A DNA stretch of 64,000 nucleotides from Mycolicibacterium frederiksbergense. Its GTDB lineage: Bacteria > Actinomycetota > Actinomycetes > Mycobacteriales > Mycobacteriaceae. Positions 1 through 7,876 of this stretch are shown here, in pieces; the stretch's first letter is position 1, and every line of letters begins with the position of its first letter. A program made the position numbers and the translations under genes. The notes beneath the pieces are model-generated. The model did no database searches and was not told the origin of the DNA. It saw nothing but the letters and a program-made list of their open reading frames with translations. The stretch spans positions 4,510,249-4,574,248 of the forward strand of contig NZ_CP038799.1 of assembly GCF_012223425.1 (NCBI RefSeq), in the 5' to 3' direction.

Positions 1-1206
1 GCCGGCCAGGAACGCTTCCAGACCGACATAGGCCACCAGTTGCTTGAGCACGCTGGCGCCCTTGGCGTAGGTGATGCCGTCGAAGTTCACCTCGACCGCA
101 TGCAGGTCCGGGATGTCGGCGGCCACCGGGTGGGTGGACGGCAGCTGGTCTTGGCGGTAGGCCCAGGACTTCTCCACGTTGGCGAACGTCGTCCAGGCCT
201 GGGTGTACTCGGTGGCCTCGGCCTGGCACAGCACCGACGCGAAGGTGGCGAAGGATTCGTTGAGCCACAGGTCATCCCACCACTGCATGGTGACCAGGTC
301 GCCGAACCACATGTGTGCCATCTCGTGCAGCACGGTCTCGGCGCGGCGTTCGTAGCTGTACCGGGTGACCTTGGACCGGAAGACGTAGTCCTCCAGGAAC
401 GTCACCGCGCCGGCGTTCTCCATGGCGCCGGCGTTGAACTCCGGCACGAACAGCTGGTCGTACTTGCCGAACGCGTACGGTTCACCGAAGTTGCGGTGGT
501 AGAAGCCGAAACCCTGCTTGGTCTCGGTGAACAGCCGCTCGGCGTCCATGAACTCCGCCAGCGACGCGCGGCAGAAGATGCCCAGCGGGATATCGCCGTG
601 GTCGTCGGTGTAGATGTCGTCCCAGCGGGCGTACGGCCCGGCGATGAGCGCGACGAGGTAGGTGCTCATCTTCGGGGTGGTGACGAAGGTGTGCAGGCCG
701 TCCTGCACGGATTCGGTGGCTCCGTTGGAGATCACCTGCCAGTGCTCGGGCGCTGTGACGGTGACGTCGAAGGTGGCCTTCAGGTCGGGCTGATCGAAGC
801 ACGCGAACATCCGCTTGGCGTCCGCGGTTTCGAACTGCGAGTAGAGATACACCTCGTGGTCGACGGGGTCGACGAAGCGGTGCAGGCCCTCGCCGGTGTT
901 CGAGTACAGGCAGTCGGCGTCGACGACGAGTTCGTTGTGCTCTGCGAGCCCGCTCAGCGCGATGCCGGCGGACTCGTCGTACCCGGAGACATCGAGCGCG
1001 CGGCCGTTGAGGGTGGCGCTGCGCACGGTGTCGGCGGCGAGGTCGATATAGGTGTCCGCGCCGGCCAGGGCGCTGAACGTCACGGTCGTGACCGACCGGA
1101 ACGTTTTCTCACCAGTGGTGAGATCCAGATCGATGCGGTAGTTGTCGACGGTCACCAGCGTTGCGCGTTCGGCCGCCTGGTCGCGAGTCAGATTGGGGAG
1201 TGCCAC
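1..1206 (-). CDS. pepN: Aminopeptidase N, M1 zinc metallopeptidase (N-terminal 402 codons; runs off the left edge)
   Basis: Cytosolic peptidase that removes N-terminal residues from peptides. The visible 402 residues begin at a GTG (VALPNLTRDQ) and contain the N-terminal beta domain, the exopeptidase signature GAMEN at residues 260-264 and the zinc motif HEMAH at 294-298 followed by MWFGD. The second zinc-binding Glu lies in the later WLNESFA segment, also visible. The family is about 860 residues, so over half of the protein is outside the window. It diverges from the Rv2466c-like gene, the same arrangement as Rv2467/Rv2466c in M. tuberculosis. Identification is firm; the GTG start is the only good candidate in the short divergent gap. 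Confidence 0.95.
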   Translation of the reverse strand, partial: MALPNLTRDQAAERATLVTVDNYRIDLDLTTGEKTFRSVTTVTFSALAGADTYIDLAADTVRSATLNGRALDVSGYDESAGIALSGLAEHNELVVDADCLYSNTGEGLHRFVDPVDHEVYLYSQFETADAKRMFACFDQPDLKATFDVTVTAPEHWQVISNGATESVQDGLHTFVTTPKMSTYLVALIAGPYARWDDIYTDDHGDIPLGIFCRASLAEFMDAERLFTETKQGFGFYHRNFGEPYAFGKYDQLFVPEFNAGAMENAGAVTFLEDYVFRSKVTRYSYERRAETVLHEMAHMWFGDLVTMQWWDDLWLNESFATFASVLCQAEATEYTQAWTTFANVEKSWAYRQDQLPSTHPVAADIPDLHAVEVNFDGITYAKGASVLKQLVAYVGLEAFLAG

Positions 1207-1229
1207 GCCGACCAACTTAGTCGCAGCCG

Positions 1230-1257
1230 GGGAACATATGCCGAGCGGCGACAGTTG
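1230..1257 (+). promoter_or_regulatory. SigH-like promoter of the Rv2466c homologue
   Basis: GGGAACA at 1230-1236, a 16-base spacer, then aGTT at 1253-1256 fits the mycobacterial SigH pattern (GGGAAYA-N16-cGTT). It lies 45-70 bases before the ATG. The M. tuberculosis gene Rv2466c is known to belong to the SigH oxidative-stress regulon, which supports the match. Promoter activity here is inferred. Confidence 0.6.
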
Positions 1258-1301
1258 TGCCGTTGTGGAGACTGCCCGCACGTACTGAGAGGACTCAGCC
1301 G

Positions 1302-1922
1302 ATGGCTCAGGAGACGGTTCAGAAGGACACCGCAGGTTTCTGGTTCGACCCGCTGTGCCCGTGGTGCTGGATCACCTCGCGCTGGATCCTCGAGGTGGAG
1401 AAGGTCCGCGATATCGAGGTGAACTTCCACGTGATGAGCCTCGCGGTGCTCAATGAGGGCCGCGACCTGCCGGAGAACTACCAGGAGATGATGCAGAAGG
1501 CCTGGGGTCCGGTACGGGTGGCGATCGCCGCCGAGCAGGCCCACGGTTCGGAGGTGCTGTCACCGCTGTACACCGCCATGGGCACGTTGATCCACAACGA
1601 GGGCAACAAGGACTTCGACGACGTCATCACCAAGTCGCTGGAGCAGGCCGGCCTGCCCGCCGAACTGGCCCAGGCCGCAACCAGCGACGCCTACGACGAC
1701 GCGTTGCGCAAGAGCCACCACGAAGGCATGGACGCCGTCGGCGATGACGTCGGCACCCCCACCATCCACGTCAACGGCGTCGCGTTCTTCGGCCCGGTGC
1801 TCTCGCGGATCCCGCGCGGTGAGGAAGCCGGCAAGCTGTGGGACGCCTCGGTGATCTTCGCCTCCTACCCGCACTTCTTCGAGCTCAAGCGCACCCGGCA
1901 CGAGTCGCCGGAATTCGACTAG
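1302..1922 (+). CDS. DsbA-fold mycothiol-dependent nitroreductase (Rv2466c homologue)
   Basis: 206-residue thioredoxin/DsbA-fold oxidoreductase. The redox motif CPWC is at residues 19-22 (FDPLCPWCW), typical of this family, and the all-helical DsbA insertion follows. The M. tuberculosis homologue is a mycothiol-dependent reductase that activates nitro-prodrugs and protects against oxidative stress. The start at 1302 is preceded by GAGAGG at 1287-1292; an upstream in-frame start at 1257 has no ribosome-binding site. The stop at 1920-1922 abuts the stop of the convergent mgtE with no spacer. It is probably transcribed from the SigH-like promoter at 1230-1257. Confidence 0.9.
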   Translation: MAQETVQKDTAGFWFDPLCPWCWITSRWILEVEKVRDIEVNFHVMSLAVLNEGRDLPENYQEMMQKAWGPVRVAIAAEQAHGSEVLSPLYTAMGTLIHNEGNKDFDDVITKSLEQAGLPAELAQAATSDAYDDALRKSHHEGMDAVGDDVGTPTIHVNGVAFFGPVLSRIPRGEEAGKLWDASVIFASYPHFFELKRTRHESPEFD

Positions 1923-3284
1923 TCACAGCCCCTGCAGCTGCGACAGCGTGGCGTGGGCGATCATGAAGTAGATGATCAGGCCGGTGCCGTCGACGATGGT
2001 GGCGATCATCGGCGCCGACACCACGGCCGGATCGACGCGCACCTTCTTGAGCACCGGCGGTAGGATCGACGCCACGAACGAGGACCACAGCACGATGGCG
2101 GCGACGGTCAGGCACACCGTCAGCGTGATCTCTGGGCCCACACCCAGCATCCAGGAGCGGATCAAGGCCGCCAGCGCCATGGTCAGCGCGATCATCATGC
2201 CGGTGGACATCTCCTTGGCCAGCACGGCGGGCACATCGCGCAGCCGGACCTGACCGGTGGCCATCGCTCGCACCAGCGTGGTGGTGATCTGGGTGCCGGT
2301 GTTGCCTCCGGTGCCGATGAGCAGCGGGATGAAGAAGGCCAGCGCGACGACGGCCTCCATCTCCTCCTCGAAGTGCCGCAGCACCGTCCCGGTGTAGGCC
2401 TCGGCGACGAACAGCAGCAGCAACCATCCGATGCGTTTGCGCCACAACAGCCACGGCGAGGCCCGCAGGTAGGGCACCTCCAGCGGCTCCGAGCCGCCCT
2501 GGCGTTCGGCGTCCTCGGTGACCTCCTCCTCGGTGATGTCACCGGCGGTGTTCTCGGTCAGGATCCCGAGTAGCCGGTTGTCGGCATCCACCACCGGAAC
2601 CGCGACCAGGTTGTGGTCCATCAGCGCCTGCGCGGCCTCCTCGGCGTCGGTCAGCGGGGACACCGACAACACGTCGCTGTTCGTCAGCGCCGACACCGTG
2701 TCGTGCGGATCGCTCAGCACCAGGTCGCGAAACGCCACCACACCGAGGAGGCGATTGTCGTCATCGGTGACGTAAACGTAAGCGCCCGTCCGGGAATCGC
2801 TGCGTGAGGTCGCGGCGTCATCGCGCAGGGCGGCGACCGCTTGGCCGATGGTCATCGCGGGCCGCACCGTCAATGCCTCGGGCACCATGTGCGCGGCCAC
2901 CGAGTCCTGCGGCCAACTCAGCAGGCCGCGCAGCGCCTCCGCGCGGTCCTGCGGCAGCGCGGACAGCAGTTGCTCGCGCGGGCCGGCCTTGATATCGCGC
3001 AGGACGTCGGCGGCGTGGTCGAGGTCCAGCACGTTCACCAGGTCGGCGGCATCCCGGGCGTGCATCGCTTCGAGCACTCGAGCGGCCAAGGCGTCATCGA
3101 TCGACTCGAACAGGTCGGTGGCGCCCCGCTGATCGAGCAGGGCGCCGAGCGCGCGTAGCTCCTCGGCGGGCAGCTTGGCGAGCTGATGGGTGCGCTCGGC
3201 GGGATCCTTGACCGATCGCAGCCAGGCGGACATGTCCTCAGCCGCGATCGCCTGCCGTATCGAGGCCGCGGTTGTGCTGCCCAT
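1923..3284 (-). CDS. mgtE: MgtE-family magnesium transporter
   Basis: 453-residue Mg2+ channel/transporter of the cytoplasmic membrane. Order of parts: cytosolic MgtE N-domain of helical repeats (about residues 20-130), a tandem CBS pair (about 135-255, e.g. VYVTDDDNRLLGVV and VPVVDADNRLLGIL), the plug helix, and five membrane helices with the conserved GTGGNTGTQ segment and a Pro/Asp-rich final pair. ATG at 3284 is preceded by GGGAGA; longer in-frame starts lack a site. The gene is convergent with the Rv2466c homologue. I looked for an M-box riboswitch in the 200-base leader and did not recognise one. Homologues sit elsewhere in the M. tuberculosis chromosome (Rv0362), so it belongs to the accessory block. 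Confidence 0.92.
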   Translation of the reverse strand: MGSTTAASIRQAIAAEDMSAWLRSVKDPAERTHQLAKLPAEELRALGALLDQRGATDLFESIDDALAARVLEAMHARDAADLVNVLDLDHAADVLRDIKAGPREQLLSALPQDRAEALRGLLSWPQDSVAAHMVPEALTVRPAMTIGQAVAALRDDAATSRSDSRTGAYVYVTDDDNRLLGVVAFRDLVLSDPHDTVSALTNSDVLSVSPLTDAEEAAQALMDHNLVAVPVVDADNRLLGILTENTAGDITEEEVTEDAERQGGSEPLEVPYLRASPWLLWRKRIGWLLLLFVAEAYTGTVLRHFEEEMEAVVALAFFIPLLIGTGGNTGTQITTTLVRAMATGQVRLRDVPAVLAKEMSTGMMIALTMALAALIRSWMLGVGPEITLTVCLTVAAIVLWSSFVASILPPVLKKVRVDPAVVSAPMIATIVDGTGLIIYFMIAHATLSQLQGL

Positions 3285-3484
3285 TCGAGTCTCCCTGTCT
3301 GCCGATTGCGAAGGACACCCTAGCGCGCCCGCTGACCTGCGGAATAGCTTGTCGGGCACAGCATTAACAGGTGAACAACGGTGGACGCACGGGTGTAGCG
3401 GGGGAGTACGACGACTGAATCCGAAGGTGTGACATTGGGTCGTTCCGGTTGCAAGCATGTGCCGCGCGCGTCAAAGTGCTCAGA

Positions 3485-4879
3485 ATGACAGCGGCTGAAC
3501 CCAGCACCGACGGCACCTACCGGGACCGCCTCGTCGCGGTCGAACCGGGTGGCAACGAGTTCATCGCCGAGGCCGACCGCCACGGTCGCCCGAGTCAACT
3601 GTTGTGGACCTGGGCGTCTCCCAACCTGGAGTTCGCCACCATCTTCCTGGGCGTGCTCGCCGTCTCGTACTTCGGCATGAGTTTCTGGCAGGCCGCGGCC
3701 GGCATCATCGTCGGTGCGGGCCTGGGCGCCGTGGCGCATTACTTCCTGTCCGCGCGTGGGCCGCAACTCGGTGTCCCGCAGATGGTGATCGGCCGGTTGC
3801 CGTTCGGTTTCAAGGGCAACGCGGTGCCCTCGGTGCTGATGGCGGTGACCGCCGGTGTCGGCTGGTTCGCCACCAACAGTGTCAGCGGCGCGTTCGCGCT
3901 CTCGACGTTGTTCGGAATCGGCCCGCTGCTGGCCCTTGTCCTGGTGGTCGTCGTGCAGACCGCGCTGGCCTTCTTCGGGCACAACCTGGTGCAGGCCTTC
4001 GAGCGCTGGGCGTTCCCGGTGCTCGCGGTGATTTTCGCGATCACCTCGGTGGTCATCTTGACCCAGGCCGATCTGGGCGCACCCGCCGTCGACGGCGGTG
4101 TCGGCGGGCTGGGCGGCTTCCTGCTGACGGTGGGCACCACCTTCGGCTATGTCGCCGGATGGGCGCCGTACGCCGCCGATTTCAGCCGCTACCTGCCGGC
4201 CACGGTCTCCCCGGTGCGCACCGGTTTGTTCGCCGCCGCGGGCCTGTTCTCGGCGTGCACCATCCTGGCGATCGTCGGCGCTGCCTCGGTCACCATCGTC
4301 ACCGCGGCCACCGACAATCCGACGGACGCGTTCACCAGTTCACTGCCGGCCTGGCTGGCCGCGGCCACCCTGCTGGCCATCACCGTCGGCGCCATCGCCG
4401 CCAACGCGATCAATGTGTATTCGGCCGGGATGGCCTTCGTCACCACCGGGATCACGCTGCCCGCGCACATCGCGCGGGCGCTGGCCACGGTGTTCTTCGG
4501 CGTGGCCGGGTTCCTGGTCGCCTGGTGGGCGCTGGCCGATGCCGCGACCAGCTACAAGAGCTTCCTGTTCGTGATCGCCTACTGGGTCGGCCCGTGGCTG
4601 GGTGTCGTGTTCGCCGATCAGTACCTGCGCCGCGGGCATCGGGTGGACGGATTTCTCTATGACCGCAACTACTCCAACTGGCCGGGGCTACTGTCGTTCC
4701 TGATCGGTCTGGTGGTGTCGGTGCTGCTGTTCTGCAACCAGGAGTTGTTCGTGGGATTCGTGGTCCGCGCGGTGCCCGAGCTGGGCGATATCGGCTTCTT
4801 CGTCGGGTTCGTCCTCGCGGCGGGCAGCTATCTGGTGTTGTGCCGGTCCAAAATCCAAGCGGAACAGGTGGCTTTGTGA
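3485..4879 (+). CDS. NCS1-family nucleobase permease, probable cytosine permease
   Basis: 464-residue membrane transporter with about 12 hydrophobic helices. The N-terminal part (PSQLLWTWASPNLEFATIFLG) and the following glycine-rich helices fit the NCS1 cytosine/purine/hydantoin family (CodB, PurP, Fcy2). The next gene is a cytosine deaminase whose GTG start overlaps this stop (GTGA), so cytosine is the likely substrate; this is inferred from context. Start chosen at ATG 3485; a GTG at 3476 is possible. About 27 codons (4496-4576) reappear as a decayed fragment at 12278-12358. It diverges from mgtE across 200 bases. Confidence 0.85.
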   Translation: MTAAEPSTDGTYRDRLVAVEPGGNEFIAEADRHGRPSQLLWTWASPNLEFATIFLGVLAVSYFGMSFWQAAAGIIVGAGLGAVAHYFLSARGPQLGVPQMVIGRLPFGFKGNAVPSVLMAVTAGVGWFATNSVSGAFALSTLFGIGPLLALVLVVVVQTALAFFGHNLVQAFERWAFPVLAVIFAITSVVILTQADLGAPAVDGGVGGLGGFLLTVGTTFGYVAGWAPYAADFSRYLPATVSPVRTGLFAAAGLFSACTILAIVGAASVTIVTAATDNPTDAFTSSLPAWLAAATLLAITVGAIAANAINVYSAGMAFVTTGITLPAHIARALATVFFGVAGFLVAWWALADAATSYKSFLFVIAYWVGPWLGVVFADQYLRRGHRVDGFLYDRNYSNWPGLLSFLIGLVVSVLLFCNQELFVGFVVRAVPELGDIGFFVGFVLAAGSYLVLCRSKIQAEQVAL

Positions 4880-5322
4880 GTCCTGAGGACATGCTCGACG
4901 TCGCCGTCGGGGAGGCTCGAAAAGGGTTGGCCGAAGGTGGGATTCCGATCGGCGCGGCGCTGTTCACCGCCGACGGTGTGCTGCTGGGCAGCGGGCACAA
5001 CCGGCGCGTGCAGAATGACGATCCGTCCGTGCACGGCGAGACCGACGCGTTCCGCAACGCCGGGCGCCAGCGCGACTACCGGTCGACGGTGATGGTGACG
5101 ACACTGTCGCCGTGCTGGTACTGCAGCGGGCTGGTGCGCCAGTTCAACATCGGTGCCGTCGTCATCGGGGAGGCCAAGACGTTCTCCGGTGGGCATGACT
5201 GGCTGGCCGAGAACGGGGTGCAGGTCACGCTGCTCGAGGATCAGCGCTGCGTGACGATGATGGAGGAGTTCATCGCCGAGCACCCGGAACTGTGGAACGA
5301 GGATATCGGGGTGGCCGAATGA
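4876..5322 (+). CDS. Cytosine deaminase of the yeast Fcy1 type
   Basis: 148-residue zinc hydrolase of the cytidine-deaminase superfamily, predicted to convert cytosine to uracil. The catalytic motifs are His53-Gly-Glu55 (HGETDA) and Cys80/Cys83 (SPCWYC). The C-terminal tail EHPELWNEDIG closely resembles the end of Saccharomyces Fcy1 (about 158 residues), whose HAE/CxxC spacing is the same. It is unrelated to the larger bacterial CodA amidohydrolase. GTG start 4876 overlaps the permease stop by 4 bases, and its own stop overlaps the dioxygenase ATG (ATGA). Specificity for cytosine rather than another amino-heterocycle is inferred from the Fcy1-like tail and the permease. Confidence 0.83.
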   Translation: MSPEDMLDVAVGEARKGLAEGGIPIGAALFTADGVLLGSGHNRRVQNDDPSVHGETDAFRNAGRQRDYRSTVMVTTLSPCWYCSGLVRQFNIGAVVIGEAKTFSGGHDWLAENGVQVTLLEDQRCVTMMEEFIAEHPELWNEDIGVAE

Positions 5323-6278
5323 GTGCCATTGCCACGGTGGACATCTCACGCTGGTACGCCGGTGGCGATGACGCCGACGCGCTGGCGGCCGAGGTCGACG
5401 AGGGATTGCAGCGGGCCGGGTTCATCGTGGTCACCGGCCACGGTGTCGACGCCGGACTGGCCGCGCGGGTGCGCGCGGCCAGCCGGGAGTTCTTCGCGCT
5501 GCCCGACGAGGTCAAGCACCGCTATTCGGTGCCGGTCGGCGGACATGGCTGGATCGGCCCTGGCGCGGAAGCCAACGCCTACGCCGAGGGCACCGAAACC
5601 CCGCCCGATCTGAAGGAGAGCTTCAGCCTGGGTGCCGAAACACGCACCGGGGACCCGGAGGTGGACCGAATTTGGTTCGCGCCCAACGTCTGGCCTGCCG
5701 AGGTGGCGCACCTGCAGAGCCTGGTCGACGAGTACACCACGGCCATGCGTCGACTCTCCGATGACCTGCTCGCGCTGTTCGCCCGGGCGCTGGGGCTGTC
5801 GGACAACCCGTTCGTGGCGTTGGCGAGCAGGCCCACCTGGACGATGAACATCAACCACTACCCGCCGGTGAGCGTGGTCGGTGAGCCCGAGCCGGGGCAG
5901 TTCCGGATCGGCCCGCACACCGACTTCGGTACCGTCACCGTGCTGGATCGTGAGCCGGGAGCCGGTGGCCTACAGGTGTATTCGGAGGCCGAAGGGTGGG
6001 AGGACGCGCCCTGGGAGCCCGGCGCGCTGACCGTCAACATCGGTGACCTGCTGGAATACTGGAGTGGGCGGCGCTGGCCGTCGGGGCGGCACCGGGTGTT
6101 GCCGCCGCAGCCGCACGCCCCCGAAGAGGATCTGGTCTCGCTGATCTACTTCTACGAGGCCAACCACGACGCGATCGTCACACCGCTGGAGCCGCCGATC
6201 GGCCGGGTGTCCGGGCTGGCTTCGGTGACCTCGGCCGATTTCATCAAGGAACGCCTGGACGCCATCACCGTGTCCTGA
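5319..6278 (+). CDS. Isopenicillin-N-synthase-like Fe(II)/2-oxoglutarate-type dioxygenase
   Basis: 319-residue soluble oxygenase. The N-terminal DIOX_N region starts IATVDISRWY; the double-stranded beta-helix carries the iron ligands His200 and Asp202 (GPHTDFG) and His258 (SGRHRV). The Arg-x-Ser that normally holds the 2OG carboxylate appears as Leu272-Val-Ser274 (LVSLIYFY), so the Arg is missing. Third gene of a tight operon (ATGA overlap) with the cytosine permease and deaminase, which suggests a pyrimidine or modified-base substrate. Fungal thymine 7-hydroxylase belongs to the same superfamily. The substrate is unknown. Convergent with the SDR gene, one base between stops. Confidence 0.8.
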   Translation: MSAIATVDISRWYAGGDDADALAAEVDEGLQRAGFIVVTGHGVDAGLAARVRAASREFFALPDEVKHRYSVPVGGHGWIGPGAEANAYAEGTETPPDLKESFSLGAETRTGDPEVDRIWFAPNVWPAEVAHLQSLVDEYTTAMRRLSDDLLALFARALGLSDNPFVALASRPTWTMNINHYPPVSVVGEPEPGQFRIGPHTDFGTVTVLDREPGAGGLQVYSEAEGWEDAPWEPGALTVNIGDLLEYWSGRRWPSGRHRVLPPQPHAPEEDLVSLIYFYEANHDAIVTPLEPPIGRVSGLASVTSADFIKERLDAITVS

Positions 6279-6279
6279 C

Positions 6280-7056
6280 TCACTGGGCGAACGAGAAGCC
6301 GCCGTTGACCGGGATGGTCTGGCCGGTGATCCAGGCGCCGTGATCGCTTGCCAGCATCGCCGCGAGCGGAGCGACGTCCTGGGGCAGGCCGGGGCGGCGT
6401 ACGACATAGTTCCGCAGGATCGACGAGGCCTGCGGCGAATCGGGCTCGGCCCAGAGCGATTCGGTGGCGGGTGTGCGCATGGTGCCGAGCGCGACGTTGT
6501 TGGCGGTGATCCCGTATCGGCCGTGTTCGAGCGCGACGGACCGCGTGAATCCTGCTGCCCCGGCCTTGGACGCGGCATACACGGCAGAGCTGGGATCGCC
6601 GACCCGGCCGGCATCTGAGACGATCGTGATGACGCGCCCCCATCGGGCGGCGATCATGTCCGGCAGGACGGCACGCGTGCAGTAGAGCACTCCGTAGAGA
6701 TTCACGCGCAGGTAAGGCTCCCAGTCCTGCGGTGCCGATTCGGCGAATCGTCCGCGGGTACCGAACCCGTGCGCTCCGGCATTGCCGGCATTGTTCACCA
6801 GGATGTCGACCGAGTCTGTGGCTGCGAGGGCGGCGGTCACCGCGTCGTAGTCGGTGACGTCGAAGGGTGCCGGCTGCGCTGCCCAACCTGCGTCTCGCAC
6901 ATCGGCGACGACCGCATCGGCGAGGTCCGGCCGCAGATCGTTGACCAGAATTTCGGCGCCGGCCGACGCAAATGCAAGGGCCAGGCCGCGCCCGACCCCC
7001 TGGCCGGCGCCGGTGATCAGCGCGCGGCGTCCGGACAGATCGATGTGCAGGCTCAT
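6280..7056 (-). CDS. Short-chain dehydrogenase/reductase
   Basis: 258-residue classical SDR: Rossmann motif TGAGQGVG near residue 16, NNAG near 89, active-site Ser in IVSDAG and YAASK catalytic pair, and a C-terminal FabG-like signature ASDHGAWITGQTIPVNGG. It probably reduces or oxidises an alcohol/ketone with NAD(P). ATG at 7056. It diverges from a TetR gene, and the shared 106-base gap holds a palindromic operator at 7095-7110, so that TetR protein probably controls it. Substrate not predictable. Confidence 0.88.
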   Translation of the reverse strand: MSLHIDLSGRRALITGAGQGVGRGLALAFASAGAEILVNDLRPDLADAVVADVRDAGWAAQPAPFDVTDYDAVTAALAATDSVDILVNNAGNAGAHGFGTRGRFAESAPQDWEPYLRVNLYGVLYCTRAVLPDMIAARWGRVITIVSDAGRVGDPSSAVYAASKAGAAGFTRSVALEHGRYGITANNVALGTMRTPATESLWAEPDSPQASSILRNYVVRRPGLPQDVAPLAAMLASDHGAWITGQTIPVNGGFSFAQ

Positions 7057-7094
7057 GGGCCGGTCTCCTCAGATCGCTGGACATTCCGGCACGA

Positions 7095-7110
7095 CTCTAC
7101 GATAGTAGAG
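7095..7110. promoter_or_regulatory. TetR-type operator between SDR and TetR genes
   Basis: Perfect dyad CTCTAC-GATA-GTAGAG, 6-base arms with a 4-base spacer, lying in the divergent gap 39 bases from the SDR start and 53 bases from the TetR start. Its size and position fit an autoregulatory TetR operator. Confidence 0.65.
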
Positions 7111-7162
7111 AGATGTCGCGATGTGACCTGGCCCATATCTCTCGGGAGAGCGGTCGCTAGTC

Positions 7163-7807
7163 ATGCCGATGAACGCCACCAGCCCGGAAGCGCCCCCGGG
7201 GAACCGGCGCAAACCCGACCCCGACTCGCGGCGTCGTGAAATATGCGACGCGGCAATCGAACTCTTGGCCGAGGACGGCGTGAAGGGGCTCAGTCACCTG
7301 AAGGTCGACCGCCGTCTTGCCCTGCCCGACGGCACGACGTCGTTTTACTTCCGGACCCGGTCTGCACTGGTGCACGCGCTGGCCCAGCGCGTCGCCGAGC
7401 GGGATCTGTCCGAACTCACCGCGGCGACCGAATTTCAGGCGAATGCGGCACCCGGCCCGTCCGGACTGGCCAGGCTGGTGATGGCGGCGGCGACGGGCGA
7501 GCCGTTCGCGAGGACGAAGGCCCGGTACGAGCTCATGCTGCAAGCCAACCGCGATCCTGATCTGGCCGCTGTTGTGCACAGCAATTCCGACCGCTTCCTG
7601 GGTTTGATCCGCGACTTCGTCGAGCGGATGAACCCCCAGGGCGCTGCCATCCCGCGGATGGTGCTCGACCAGCAGGCCTATGTGCTGACCCAACTGATCA
7701 GCGGCATCATGCTGGCGTTCACCGCCGGCGACGGCACCATCACCGACGCCGGGGAACTCGACCGCATCATGGCCGCTGTCGTCGCGGGGATCGCCGGCGC
7801 GCACTGA
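7163..7807 (+). CDS. TetR-family transcriptional regulator
   Basis: 214 residues. N-terminal helix-turn-helix at about residues 20-66 (RRREICDAAIELLAEDGVKGLSHLKVDRRLALPDGTTSFYFRTRSAL), where the FYFRTR segment is the recognition-helix end typical of TetR proteins. The C-terminal ligand domain is a divergent TetR_C type. ATG at 7163 with MPMN start; the neighbouring SDR gene diverges and the operator at 7095-7110 lies between. Probably a local repressor of the SDR and possibly of the ALDH/LLM genes downstream (69-base gap). Confidence 0.85.
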   Translation: MPMNATSPEAPPGNRRKPDPDSRRREICDAAIELLAEDGVKGLSHLKVDRRLALPDGTTSFYFRTRSALVHALAQRVAERDLSELTAATEFQANAAPGPSGLARLVMAAATGEPFARTKARYELMLQANRDPDLAAVVHSNSDRFLGLIRDFVERMNPQGAAIPRMVLDQQAYVLTQLISGIMLAFTAGDGTITDAGELDRIMAAVVAGIAGAH

Positions 7808-7876
7808 TACCTCGGCGACGCCATACAGAAGTCCGAAACCGGCTGCGGTCGGTCCTTATTCAAGGAGTGATGATCG

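Noticed and set aside
3285..3484. Possible magnesium (M-box) riboswitch upstream of mgtE
   Set aside because: The leader has none of the conserved M-box core elements that I could recognise, and no multi-helix structure stood out.
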